Shown: piece by piece, positions 54,410 to 62,347 of the stretch
Position numbering within the stretch: the first letter of the stretch is position 1
Layout of the letters: every line of letters starts with the position of its first letter
DNA from: Pseudomonas sp. GD03919
Lineage (GTDB): Bacteria > Pseudomonadota > Gammaproteobacteria > Pseudomonadales > Pseudomonadaceae
Direction: 5' to 3'
NCBI RefSeq assembly: GCF_029814935.1
Contig: NZ_CP104582.1
Span: 496,001 to 560,000, forward strand
Length of the DNA: 64,000 nucleotides
Notes under the pieces: generated by a model
The model's database searches: none
What the model saw: the letters and a program-made list of their open reading frames with translations, nothing else
Told to the model about the DNA's origin: nothing
Made by a program: the position numbers and the translations under genes

Positions 54410-54440
54410 TTGACCTTGCCATCGTGTCAAGGTCGATGCT
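54410..54440 (+). promoter_or_regulatory. CueR-type promoter of copZ copy 2
   Basis: TTGACC (54410) and GATGCT (54435) are 19 bp apart. The spacer contains the dyad ACCTTGCC-N5-GTCAAGGT, one mismatch from perfect and nearly identical to the site at 43605. Confidence 0.78.
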
Positions 54441-54484
54441 GTCCGTGCGGTAACTTGAGCCGCGGACGAAATGAGGTGAAAGAC

Positions 54485-54685
54485 ATGTTTAGTCTGAGTG
54501 TTGCGGGGATGGGCTGTGGCAGTTGCGTGAGCAAAATCACGAAGGCCATTCAAGCTCTGGATCAGGATGCACGAGTAGAAGTGGATCGAGCGGCCGGCAA
54601 GGTCACCGTTGAGAGCACAGAAAGTGCCGAATCGATCCGCGAACTCATCCAGGAGCTTGGCTATTCGGCCCAGGTCAGCGCTTGA
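54485..54685 (+). CDS. copZ: Copper chaperone CopZ, copy 2
   Basis: HMA-domain protein of 66 aa with metal site GMGCGSC (Cys11 and Cys14). It lacks the Cys-rich tail of the copy at 43673. ATG at 54485 is chosen because the HMA strand begins directly (MFSLSVAGM) and GAGGTGAAAGAC precedes it. It follows the second ATPase, repeating the ATPase-CueR site-copZ order of the first module. Confidence 0.88.
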   Translation: MFSLSVAGMGCGSCVSKITKAIQALDQDARVEVDRAAGKVTVESTESAESIRELIQELGYSAQVSA

Positions 54686-54704
54686 GCGCTGACCTGCTAT
54701 CCCA

Positions 54705-55019
54705 CTAAATCTCCAGTTCTGAGAGCTCTTTTAGCCCTGGGATACTGGTGACCTCGTTGGTCATACCTTCTGAACCATCTCGGCCGCGAAGCCAGTTTGA
54801 GTGATCGCCTGGCTCGCGCATTTCCAGCGTGTCATAGGAGTACCGCTTGCGCTTGAACAGGCTTTTCAATGCAGCGAACTCGTGGCTTTTTTCGTCTTCT
54901 ATGCCGACGACTTCTCCTGCAAGCCGCTCCCAGTGACCAACGCCGTCGGCCAGCATTGCCTGATAGGTCTCCGGGTCAAGCAAGGCTTGCTGTTTGAAAT
55001 GAATGATGCGGTGAGTCAT
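54705..55019 (-). CDS. Hypothetical protein (104 aa) at the end of the bufferin operon
   Basis: Soluble acidic protein starting MTHRIIHFKQQALLDPETYQ. It contains a KSHEFAALKSLFKRKRYSYD segment and no Cys or His cluster. I do not recognise it. It lies 50 nt after bufC on the same strand and faces copZ. The shorter start at 55019 is chosen over 55040 because it begins the conserved-looking sequence. A link to bufferin production is inferred only from position. Confidence 0.6.
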   Translation of the reverse strand: MTHRIIHFKQQALLDPETYQAMLADGVGHWERLAGEVVGIEDEKSHEFAALKSLFKRKRYSYDTLEMREPGDHSNWLRGRDGSEGMTNEVTSIPGLKELSELEI

Positions 55020-55069
55020 AGAAGCGCTCGGAGTGGCCAAAGAGAGAGCGCTAGCCTAAAGGTTCCGGG

Positions 55070-55864
55070 TCATTCGTGTAATAGCTGGCCGCGCTTTAGC
55101 AAACCGTCGTTGACCCACAACTTCAACCAGGTCGCGGCTTGCAAGGGAGCTTGCTCGCCATGCGTGGCGCTCAACGACTCGCAGAGTTCAGCGAACGATC
55201 CGCCCTCGATGAGAAACTGCAATGCCGAAGCCTCCGCTGGCTCCAGGCTCCGGTACTGGCAGACGAGTTCATGACGCCAAACAAGACAGGCTAGGTTCGT
55301 AGGCAGGCGGGTAACATCAGGCAGCAAGCTGCCGGACTTGGCGGCTTTCCACAACTCCAGCGTGTTGTACTGCAGCTGCAACCACCGGGCAGATGCAGTC
55401 AGGGAAACCCTGAGTGAAATCCAGTCTTCAGCCGAAAAATCACTCATGGTCTCCAGCGAAAGCGCTTCGACATCCTGAGCGTCGAAGGCCAGTGTAAAGG
55501 CCCATTCCAGTTCCGCGAGTTCGCGCATCGGCGATAGTTGGGGTTCTTCGACGTAGCTGCTAATGAACTCGGGCAGCTTCTCGCCCAGCCAGCGAATGCT
55601 GAAATGTCGTGGTGGCCAGGCGGCCAAGTAGGCCAGTGCGAGCTGCTCGAATGATTCGTTGCCGATCCAGTGAAGCAGGGCAGGGAAGTCTTCTCGCAAG
55701 ACCGCAAGCAGGCGCGAACGGTAAGCGTTGTGGTAGATCTGCAGGCCTTCGAGAGCACTCAGCGCTGTGCTACCTCGGATCTGCTGCAAAAGCTCGTTGG
55801 AGGGCAGGGCACTGTCACCTGTCAGGTAAGTTTCAAATGCAGTCTGTAGGGCGATCAGGCTCAA
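55070..55864 (-). CDS. bufC: BufC/HvfC-family (DUF2063) peptide-modification partner
   Basis: Protein of 264 aa with the DUF2063 N-terminal pattern (LEGLQIYHNAYRSRLLAVLR EDFPALLHWIG, residues 38-69) and a helical C-terminal part. These proteins accompany DUF692 enzymes and are thought to bind or present the precursor peptide. The start is a TTG at 55864 overlapping the maturase stop (TTGA), so translation is coupled. It is the third gene of the bufA-bufB-bufC operon. Confidence 0.85.
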   Translation of the reverse strand: MSLIALQTAFETYLTGDSALPSNELLQQIRGSTALSALEGLQIYHNAYRSRLLAVLREDFPALLHWIGNESFEQLALAYLAAWPPRHFSIRWLGEKLPEFISSYVEEPQLSPMRELAELEWAFTLAFDAQDVEALSLETMSDFSAEDWISLRVSLTASARWLQLQYNTLELWKAAKSGSLLPDVTRLPTNLACLVWRHELVCQYRSLEPAEASALQFLIEGGSFAELCESLSATHGEQAPLQAATWLKLWVNDGLLKRGQLLHE

Positions 55865-56697
55865 GGGGTGGCCCCCGATATCACAGATTTGGCGATAGCA
55901 CGGGCATGTGCTAATTCGGACAACAGCTCTTCCAGCGGCGGAAACTGGTCATCCCGCTCGATCAAGGTCGATGTCGGGCCCAAGTAGCTCAAAGTCTTGC
56001 TGTAGAGAGACCAAACCGGATCAGCGATGGGCTGGTCATGGGTGTCGATGAGGTACTGCCCGTAATCGCTGTGCCCGGCCAGGTGAATTTGCCGAATCCG
56101 CTCGTGCGGCAATTCCATGATGAACTGCCAAGGGTCGAAACCCTGGTTGCGCGAACTGACGTAGACGTTGTTCACGTCGAGAAGCAGCTCGCACCCGGTC
56201 AGGTAACTGAGCTCCGAGAGGAACTGAGACTCGCTCATGCTGGATGTTGTCCACTGCACGTAGGAGGAAACGTTCTCCAGCACGATGGGACGTTCCAAAA
56301 CATCCTGCACCAAGCGCACCCGGGCCGCGACATGCAGCAGGCTCTCCTGGGTAAACGGCAGCGGTAGCAGATCGTGAAGTTGATGGGCGTTGCCTCGACT
56401 CCAGCACAGGTGATCAGACACCCACTGAGGCTGCACCCGATCCGCCAGCTGCTTGAGCTGTCGTAGGTAGTCTATGTCCAAGGCATGTGAGCCGCCAATC
56501 GAAAGAGATACTCCGTGCATCACCAGGGGGTAGTGCTCGCCGATCGCATCAAGGAAGTAGAGAGCCTTGCCGCCCTCCACCAGGTAATTCTCGGAAATGA
56601 TCTCGAACCAGTCGACCGCAGGCCGTTCCTCCAGGATCTGCCGGTAATACTCGTTACGAAGGCCAAGACCGAAACCCAGAGTTTTGCGCTTACTCAT
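55861..56697 (-). CDS. bufB: DUF692 (MNIO) bufferin maturase
   Basis: Multinuclear non-haem iron oxidase of 278 aa with a TIM-barrel pattern. Likely iron ligands are seen in VMHGVSLSIGG, WVSDHLCW, IVLENVSSY, LLLDVNNVYV and IRQIHLAGH. Relatives modify Cys residues of copper-binding precursor peptides; MbnB and bufferin maturases are the known examples. ATG at 56697 is preferred because GGAG lies 6 nt upstream. It lies 44 nt after the precursor gene and overlaps bufC. Confidence 0.9.
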   Translation of the reverse strand: MSKRKTLGFGLGLRNEYYRQILEERPAVDWFEIISENYLVEGGKALYFLDAIGEHYPLVMHGVSLSIGGSHALDIDYLRQLKQLADRVQPQWVSDHLCWSRGNAHQLHDLLPLPFTQESLLHVAARVRLVQDVLERPIVLENVSSYVQWTTSSMSESQFLSELSYLTGCELLLDVNNVYVSSRNQGFDPWQFIMELPHERIRQIHLAGHSDYGQYLIDTHDQPIADPVWSLYSKTLSYLGPTSTLIERDDQFPPLEELLSELAHARAIAKSVISGATP

Positions 56698-56741
56698 TCG
56701 AGACTCCAGCAGGGGAGTGGCATGCACTCCCCTGAACCGCC

Positions 56742-57002
56742 TTATTCGCTGGTTTTGCCACCGGCTTCGTCACATTTGGTCTGGGTCATCAACTTGAACC
56801 CTTGGCCTTTGCATTCGCCTTGGCCTTTGCAGTCGTTTTTCGCGGTCATGCAGTCGTTCTGCCCTTTGCAACCATTGATCCCGAAGCACTTCACTTCTGC
56901 TGCTTTGGTTTCCTGAGCAGCCTGGACGGGCAGGGTGGAGAACAGGCTGGCGGCCACCAGAGCCAAGGCGGCACCGGTAGCTACGTTGGATTTGTTCGAC
57001 AT
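56742..57002 (-). CDS. bufA2: BufA2-type bufferin precursor, periplasmic metallophore
   Basis: Peptide of 86 aa: signal peptide (VATGAALALVAASLFSTL then PVQA) followed by a Cys/Lys/Gly-rich core with Cys at about 39, 45, 51, 58, 64 and 77 and repeated CKGQ motifs (GCKGQNDC, DCKGQGECKGQG). This matches the BufA2 family, whose Cys are modified by the DUF692 enzyme so that the exported peptide binds copper. It is divergent from the PtrA-like gene at 57287; the CopR box between them may control both. The modification itself is inferred from the family. Confidence 0.87.
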   Translation of the reverse strand: MSNKSNVATGAALALVAASLFSTLPVQAAQETKAAEVKCFGINGCKGQNDCMTAKNDCKGQGECKGQGFKLMTQTKCDEAGGKTSE

Positions 57003-57166
57003 AGTGGCTATCTCTCTTGATTGTTTGATGGTCGCGATCCGTCGGTGCGAATGAACGAGTTAGCTCAGGCATTGCTACCGATCAGGCCCATGGAATCCGC
57101 AAGGCTGCGCGGGCAGGAAGACAGTACCGAGCCTTCAGGAGGGCCTACAAGAAAGAAATAGCAAAC

Positions 57167-57220
57167 TGACAGAACTGTAATGTTCGGATCAGGTTGCTGA
57201 CAGGCCCTCTTAGTTAACGT
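57167..57220 (+). promoter_or_regulatory. CopR-type promoter between the bufferin operon and ptrA
   Basis: TGACAGAACTGTAAT (57167-57181), TCAG at 57189, TGACAG at 57198 and TAACGT at 57215 follow the shared spacing. It points towards ptrA; whether it also acts on the bufferin operon starting at 57002 is unknown. Confidence 0.7.
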
Positions 57221-57286
57221 GACATCGAGCCTAAAGCTCGGCCTCTGCAGTTGCAGGGACCACTTAACTTACGAGGAATACCCAAA

Positions 57287-57493
57287 ATGAAATCGATCAA
57301 AACCCTGTTTGTAGTTGCTGCCCTGAGTGTTTCCAGCCTGGCGATGGCCGAAGGCGGTGCTGATCGCACGTTTGCACGCATGGAGCAGGCACGCCAGACG
57401 TCTCTGGAGGCCTACCGGGTGGCCCAGCAGCAGAAAGTTGAGGCTCCTGTAGCCAGCAGTCCAACCGAGCAAGCAGAGCACACCAACTGCTGA
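57287..57493 (+). CDS. ptrA: PtrA-like copper-induced periplasmic peptide
   Basis: Peptide of 68 aa with a signal peptide (MKSIKTLFVVAALSVSSLAM A) and the PtrA start EGGADRTFARMEQARQTSLE. In P. aeruginosa PtrA is CopR-controlled, copper-induced and affects type III secretion; here the context fits copper tolerance. The C-terminus carries a single Cys (HTNC). AGGA precedes ATG 57287 by 9 nt. It follows a CopR box. Confidence 0.85.
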   Translation: MKSIKTLFVVAALSVSSLAMAEGGADRTFARMEQARQTSLEAYRVAQQQKVEAPVASSPTEQAEHTNC

Positions 57494-57504
57494 AGTCATC
57501 TACC

Positions 57505-57543
57505 TTACAGAAATGTAATCACCGGATGGTTGAGATATGGCAG
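57505..57543 (+). promoter_or_regulatory. CopR box before copA
   Basis: TTACAGAAATGTAAT (57505-57519) is identical to the box at 41179. The downstream TCAG element is not conserved here; a TGGCAG lies at 57538, two bases off the standard position. Confidence 0.75.
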
Positions 57544-57680
57544 TTTCATACTGCTTGGTGTCAGGGGGAACTTGCGCAGCACGCAAAGCTTGAAGATCAA
57601 ATCTCCCGACACTGGAGCAGTCAATGAACCCGAGACCGGATGCATATCACCGGCTCATCTGACGGATTGGACATAACGGC

Positions 57681-59477
57681 ATGCAAAGCAAAACCACAAG
57701 ACGTACTTTCGTCAAAGGCCTCGCCGCCGCCGGTATTCTCGGCGGCATGGGCATGTGGCGCACGCCGGTCTGGGCGGTGAACAGCCCCGGCCAGCCCAAC
57801 GTACTGACTGGTAACGAATTCGACCTATTCATCGGTGAAACCCCGGTGAACATCACCGGCGCAGCGCGCACGGCCATGACCATCAACGGCTCGCTCCCTG
57901 GGCCGATTCTTCGTTGGCGCGAAGGCGATACCGTCACATTGCGCGTGCGCAACCGCCTCAAGGAGGACACCTCCATCCATTGGCACGGCATCATCCTGCC
58001 GGCGAACATGGATGGTGTTCCTGGCCTGAGCTTCCATGGCATCGCCCCTGACGGCATGTATGAGTACAAGTTCAAGGTCAACCAGAACGGTACCTACTGG
58101 TATCACAGTCACTCGGGGCTGCAGGAGCAGGTCGGCGTATACGGCGCGCTGGTCATCGATGCCAAGGAGCCCGAGCCCTTCAGTTACGACCGTGATTACG
58201 TCGTGTTGCTGAGCGACTGGACGGATGAAAATCCAACGCGGGTACTGGCCAAGCTCAAGAAACAGTCGGACTACTACAACCAGCACAAACGCACCGTTGG
58301 TGACTTCATCGATGACGTAAGCGAGATGGGTTGGTCCGCCGCCGTAGCCGACCGTAAGATGTGGGCCGAAATGAAGATGAGCCCGACTGATCTCGCCGAC
58401 GTCAGTGGCTACACCTACACCTACCTGATGAACGGCCAGGCACCTGATGGCAACTGGACCGGCATATTCAAACCGGGCGAGAAGATTCGTCTGCGTTTCA
58501 TCAATGCCTCGGCCATGACGTACTTCGATGTGCGCATCCCAGGCCTGAAGATGACTGTGGTTGCGGCCGATGGTCTGCACGTCAAACCGGTCAGCGTCGA
58601 CGAGTTCCGTATCGCCGTGGCCGAGACCTACGACGTGATCATCGAACCAGACAGCGAACAGGCCTATACCGTGTTTGCCCAATCCATGGACCGCACTGGC
58701 TATGCGCGCGGCACCCTTGCGGTACAGGAAGGGTTGAGTGCACCGGTACCAAGCCCTGACCCGCGCCCACTGATTGCCATGGGTGACATGGGCATGGACC
58801 ACGGCAGCATGGGCGGCATGGATCATGGGAGCATGGCCGGGATGGATCACGGCAGTATGTCGGGCATGGATCATGGGAGCATGCAGGGTGGCATGGCCGG
58901 CATGGATCACAGCCAGATGGCGGGAATGGATCATTCGGGCATGGCAGGTGCCATGCAGGCACACCCAGCCTCAGAGACCAACAACCCGCTGGTCGATATG
59001 CAAACCATGACACCAATGCATAAGTTGGACGACCCAGGTATTGGTTTGCGAGACAACGGCCGACGCGTCCTCACGTACTCTGACCTGCGCAGCACCTTCC
59101 CTGATCCGGACGGGCGTGAGCCAAGTCGCACCATCGAGCTGCACCTCACCGGGCATATGGAGAAATTCTCCTGGTCCTTCGATGGAATCAAGTTCTCTGA
59201 CGCCGAGCCTCTGCGCCTCAAGTACGGCGAGCGTGTTCGCATCACGCTGGTCAACGACACCATGATGACTCACCCGATCCATCTTCATGGCATGTGGAGT
59301 GATCTGGAGGATGCGAACGGCAATTTCCTGGTGCGTAAACACACCATCGACATGCCGCCAGGTTCCAAGCGCAGCTATCGAGTGACTGCCGATGCGTTGG
59401 GTCGTTGGGCCTATCACTGCCACCTGTTGCTCCACATGGAAATGGGCATGTTCCGTGAAGTTCGTGTGGATGAGTAA
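57681..59477 (+). CDS. copA: Multicopper oxidase CopA/PcoA
   Basis: Periplasmic Cu(I) oxidase of 598 aa exported folded by Tat: the twin-Arg signal is RRTFVKGLAAAGILG. Copper ligands are visible in SIHWHGIILP, YWYHSHSG, HPIHLHGMW and YHCHLLLHMEMGM. Between residues 370 and 425 is a Met/His-rich insert built of MDHGSM-like repeats (GMDHGSMGGMDHGSM pattern), expected to bind extra copper. It heads a plus-strand run of copper genes (small Met/His peptide, copB, cytochrome c, copG) and is preceded by a CopR box. This CopA is unrelated to the P-type ATPase of the same name. Confidence 0.93.
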   Translation: MQSKTTRRTFVKGLAAAGILGGMGMWRTPVWAVNSPGQPNVLTGNEFDLFIGETPVNITGAARTAMTINGSLPGPILRWREGDTVTLRVRNRLKEDTSIHWHGIILPANMDGVPGLSFHGIAPDGMYEYKFKVNQNGTYWYHSHSGLQEQVGVYGALVIDAKEPEPFSYDRDYVVLLSDWTDENPTRVLAKLKKQSDYYNQHKRTVGDFIDDVSEMGWSAAVADRKMWAEMKMSPTDLADVSGYTYTYLMNGQAPDGNWTGIFKPGEKIRLRFINASAMTYFDVRIPGLKMTVVAADGLHVKPVSVDEFRIAVAETYDVIIEPDSEQAYTVFAQSMDRTGYARGTLAVQEGLSAPVPSPDPRPLIAMGDMGMDHGSMGGMDHGSMAGMDHGSMSGMDHGSMQGGMAGMDHSQMAGMDHSGMAGAMQAHPASETNNPLVDMQTMTPMHKLDDPGIGLRDNGRRVLTYSDLRSTFPDPDGREPSRTIELHLTGHMEKFSWSFDGIKFSDAEPLRLKYGERVRITLVNDTMMTHPIHLHGMWSDLEDANGNFLVRKHTIDMPPGSKRSYRVTADALGRWAYHCHLLLHMEMGMFREVRVDE

Positions 59478-59489
59478 AGGAGATTTCTG

Positions 59490-59804
59490 ATGAGCACTTT
59501 TATGAAGCGAAATGCCCTGGCTGGCAGCGCAGTCATGTTCAGCCTATTGGCTGTCCTGCACGCACCGGTTTCGTTGGCAGGTGAGGGGCACAGTGAGCAC
59601 GAACAACATGCTGCCGAGTCGGCTGTGCCCAAGACCGCCAGTGGCAATCACGCAGATCAGTCGAAGGATAAGGCGGCTGGCCAGCATATGGATCATGGCG
59701 CCATGGATCACGGAGACATGAAGCATGACGGCATGAATCACGAAAACATGATGGATAAGCATGGCGGCACCGAAGCCGAAGCAGGTTCGAACCATGACCA
59801 CTAG
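59490..59804 (+). CDS. Secreted Met/His-rich copper-binding protein (104 aa)
   Basis: A signal peptide ([20 protein letters not shown]) precedes a low-complexity mature part ending in [20 protein letters not shown], the same repeat type as in CopA and CopB. AAGGAG stands before ATG 59490. The stop overlaps the copB start by 11 nt. It has no folded domain; it may deliver copper between CopA and CopB or store it. It could have arisen from a copB-type N-terminus. Confidence 0.78.
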   Translation: MSTFMKRNALAGSAVMFSLLAVLHAPVSLAGEGHSEHEQHAAESAVPKTASGNHADQSKDKAAGQHMDHGAMDHGDMKHDGMNHENMMDKHGGTEAEAGSNHDH

Positions 59805-60885
59805 GTTTTCACGTCCATCTCTCTTGGCGCTGGCTGTGTCGCTGAGTGCGTTCAGCGGCGGCGTTACTTTGGCTGCGGAAGAAATGGATCATTCGGCAAT
59901 GGGGCACGGCACCATGTCGATGGACCATAGCCAGATGAGCCACGGCGCTACCAAAGCGCAGATGGAGGGCATGGATCACAGCAAGATGGACCATGGTGCC
60001 ATGCAGGGTGGTTCGGGCAGCATGGATCATAGCCAGATGGGCCACGGCCAGAGCCAAGAGAAGGCCCAGGCTATGGATCACAGCAAGATGGGGCATGGCG
60101 CCATGCAAGGACAGATGGAGGGCATGGATCATTCAAAGATGAACCATGGCTCCGCTGAAGCCCCGAGAACCACCAGCCGTACGCCGATTCCCGTTCTGAC
60201 GGATGCTGATCGCCAAGCGGCTTTCCCGCCATTACCTGGCCACAAGGTTCACGACAGCGCCATCAACAGTTTTTTCCTGCTCGATCAGCTCGAATACCAG
60301 GACGCAGATGAGGGCAGCACCCTGGCCTGGGATGCGTCGGGCTGGGTAGGCGGTGATATCAACCGGGTCTGGTTCCGCTCCGAAGGCGAGCGTACCAACG
60401 GCGTGACCGAGGATGCTGAATTACAGCTGCTGTACGGCCGCTCGATCGGCCCTTGGTGGGATGTCGTCGCGGGCGTTCGCCAGGACTTCAAACCGGAGTC
60501 GCCGCAGACTTGGGCCGCCTTCGGTATCCAGGGCATGGCGCTTTACGCCTTTGAGGCCGAAGCCACGGCCTTCGTCGGCGAGAATGGCCAAACTGCTGCC
60601 CGACTGGAGGGCGAGTACGACATTCTGCTGACCAACCGGCTGATTCTCCAGCCAACTGCCGAAATGAACTTCTACGGCAAGAACGATCCTGAGCGAGGTG
60701 TGGGGTCTGGGTTGGCAAATACCGAGCTCGGCTTGCGTCTGCGTTACGAGATTGTCAGGCAGTTTGCCCCCTATATCGGGGTTTCCTGGAGCCGCTCCTA
60801 TGGCAACACGGCAGACATGGTGCGCGACGAGGGCGGTGATGTAGACGAGGCGCGTTTTGTCGCCGGTATCCGGATGTGGTTTTGA
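59794..60885 (+). CDS. copB: Outer-membrane copper-binding protein CopB/PcoB
   Basis: Protein of 363 aa. After a signal peptide ([18 protein letters not shown]) residues 30-125 contain repeated [16 protein letters not shown] motifs for copper binding. The C-terminal 240 residues form the CopB beta-barrel ([37 protein letters not shown]) ending in an aromatic-terminal strand ([11 protein letters not shown]). ATG at 59794 overlaps the preceding gene, which is preferred over the longer frame from 59761. It works with CopA in binding periplasmic copper. Confidence 0.92.
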   Translation: MTTRFSRPSLLALAVSLSAFSGGVTLAAEEMDHSAMGHGTMSMDHSQMSHGATKAQMEGMDHSKMDHGAMQGGSGSMDHSQMGHGQSQEKAQAMDHSKMGHGAMQGQMEGMDHSKMNHGSAEAPRTTSRTPIPVLTDADRQAAFPPLPGHKVHDSAINSFFLLDQLEYQDADEGSTLAWDASGWVGGDINRVWFRSEGERTNGVTEDAELQLLYGRSIGPWWDVVAGVRQDFKPESPQTWAAFGIQGMALYAFEAEATAFVGENGQTAARLEGEYDILLTNRLILQPTAEMNFYGKNDPERGVGSGLANTELGLRLRYEIVRQFAPYIGVSWSRSYGNTADMVRDEGGDVDEARFVAGIRMWF

Positions 60886-60894
60886 GAACCTGAC

Positions 60895-61737
60895 ATGAAA
60901 AGAACAATTAAAACTTTGGTGGCGGCCGGCGTGGTCGGTAGCACAGCTGTCCTGGCCGGCGCCTACTTTGGCGTGGTCAACGTGGGGGCCGACGATCCCC
61001 ATTTTCCTGCAGTGCATGCGTTTCTCACGATGGCCCGTGACCGCTCTATCGAAGTCCGTTCGCGGGACATCGAGGTTCCCAACCTGGATGATCAAGCTCT
61101 TATTCGCGCCGGTGCGGGCAACTACAACTCCATGTGTATCGGCTGTCATTTGGCGCCAGGTGTGGCGGAGACCGAGCTAAGCCAATCGCTTTATCCTGCG
61201 CCCCCCAACCTCGCCAAAATCGGTCTCGATGGCAATCCGTCAGCAGCGTTCTGGGTGATCAAGCATGGCATCAAGGCAACGGGTATGCCTGCGTGGGGCA
61301 AGAGCATGGGCGATGAGTACATCTGGGGCATGGTTGCCTTCCTCAACCAACTGCCGACGATGGATGCCAAGCAATACCAAACACTCGTCGCATCCAGTGG
61401 CGGCCATCAGCACGGTGGTGGGGAAACGCAGATGCATAACCATGAAGGACAGCACGGCGACAACAAGCCTGGCCATCATGACAATAGTGGCGGTGGCGAT
61501 GACCATCATGGATCAGGTGATGCTGGAGAGCCTGGTCATCACGATGCCGCGGCTACGGATAGCGAGGGTGGCTCCGCACCTAAGGCAGGTCACCATTCGG
61601 ATATGAGTGGCGATGACCACCATGCTGGGGATGAGGCGTCGTCCAACGGAGGTGATCATCACGCCGAGCAGGCTCCGAACGCCTCGCCCAAGACCCACAC
61701 CCACGCCGATGGCAAAGAGCACGTACATGAAAGCTAA
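60895..61737 (+). CDS. Cytochrome c with long His-rich tail
   Basis: Protein of 280 aa. An N-terminal signal or anchor (TLVAAGVVGSTAVLAGAYF) is followed by a cytochrome c domain with haem site CIGCH (Cys81, Cys84, His85) and a probable axial Met in KATGMPAWG. From about residue 172 the chain becomes His/Gly/Asp-rich (GGHQHGGGETQMHNHEG, DDHHGSGD, DDHHAGDEA), a probable metal-binding tail. It may pass electrons to or from CopA or copper ions in the periplasm, an inference. The end overlaps the following copG by 11 nt. Confidence 0.85.
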   Translation: MKRTIKTLVAAGVVGSTAVLAGAYFGVVNVGADDPHFPAVHAFLTMARDRSIEVRSRDIEVPNLDDQALIRAGAGNYNSMCIGCHLAPGVAETELSQSLYPAPPNLAKIGLDGNPSAAFWVIKHGIKATGMPAWGKSMGDEYIWGMVAFLNQLPTMDAKQYQTLVASSGGHQHGGGETQMHNHEGQHGDNKPGHHDNSGGGDDHHGSGDAGEPGHHDAAATDSEGGSAPKAGHHSDMSGDDHHAGDEASSNGGDHHAEQAPNASPKTHTHADGKEHVHES

Positions 61738-62170
61738 ATATCTGGCCTTACTGGCCGCTCTCTCCGTCACGTCTGCGGTTCAAGCAGCTGATGCCCTGAC
61801 GATTGATGTCCATCGTGATGCCAATTGCGGATGTTGCAAGAAGTGGATTTCACACCTCGAAGCGAATGGCTTCAAAGTCGTCGACCATGTTGAAAGCAAC
61901 ATGACAGCAGTGAAGCAAAGACTGGGCGTCGCGCCACGGTTAGCGTCTTGCCACACCGCGGTGATTGACGGCAAGTTCGTCGAAGGTCATGTGCCGGCGG
62001 CTCAGGTCATCGAACTCACCAAACGCGATGATCTCGTGGGCATCGCTGTTCCCGGGATGCCGGCGGGCTCCCCCGGCATGGAAGTCGATGGCGTACAGCA
62101 TGCCTACCAGGTCATTGGCTTGACCAAGACGGGTTCTGATCAGGTCGTTGCAGAATATCCCGCCCAGTAG
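61727..62170 (+). CDS. copG: DUF411 copper-binding protein CopG, copy 2
   Basis: Protein of 147 aa, paralogue of the one at 43971: signal peptide (LALLAALSVTSAVQA), NCGCCKKW and LASCHTA copper-site motifs, and the same GIAVPGMPAGSPGME ending region. ATG at 61727 overlaps the cytochrome c gene stop by 11 nt, showing translational coupling. It ends the copA-copB-cytochrome-copG run and is followed by an intrinsic terminator. Confidence 0.9.
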   Translation: MKAKYLALLAALSVTSAVQAADALTIDVHRDANCGCCKKWISHLEANGFKVVDHVESNMTAVKQRLGVAPRLASCHTAVIDGKFVEGHVPAAQVIELTKRDDLVGIAVPGMPAGSPGMEVDGVQHAYQVIGLTKTGSDQVVAEYPAQ

Positions 62171-62217
62171 TACTGCCTGCTGTCCCCTCGTAGTGCTCCT
62201 TTGGTTTGGAGACAGCC

Positions 62218-62243
62218 CTTGGCGCCCTAGGGCGCCTTTTTTA
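62218..62243 (+). terminator. Intrinsic terminator after copG copy 2
   Basis: GGCGCC-CTAG-GGCGCC with six T closely resembles the terminator of the frameshifted oprD at 34090, including the GTGCTCC-TTGGTTTG-AGA sequence just upstream. This suggests a shared origin of the two segments. Confidence 0.85.
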
Positions 62244-62347
62244 CTTAGGTTAAAGGACGTATGAAAATGAGTCGGCCACTACACACAAGCGGCCGTGCTG
62301 GCAGGACCAAGGAGCGAGCGGGCAATCAACCCGCCCGCTTGCCAGGG

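Noticed and set aside
58790..58950. Regular repeats resembling a CRISPR array
   Set aside because: The units are short, contiguous and in frame, encoding MDHGSM-type copper-binding repeats; there are no unique spacers of constant length and no cas genes.
57825..58964. Minus-strand frame of 379 codons inside copA
   Set aside because: It is the mirror of the Met/His repeat and GC-rich coding of copA; no family pattern.
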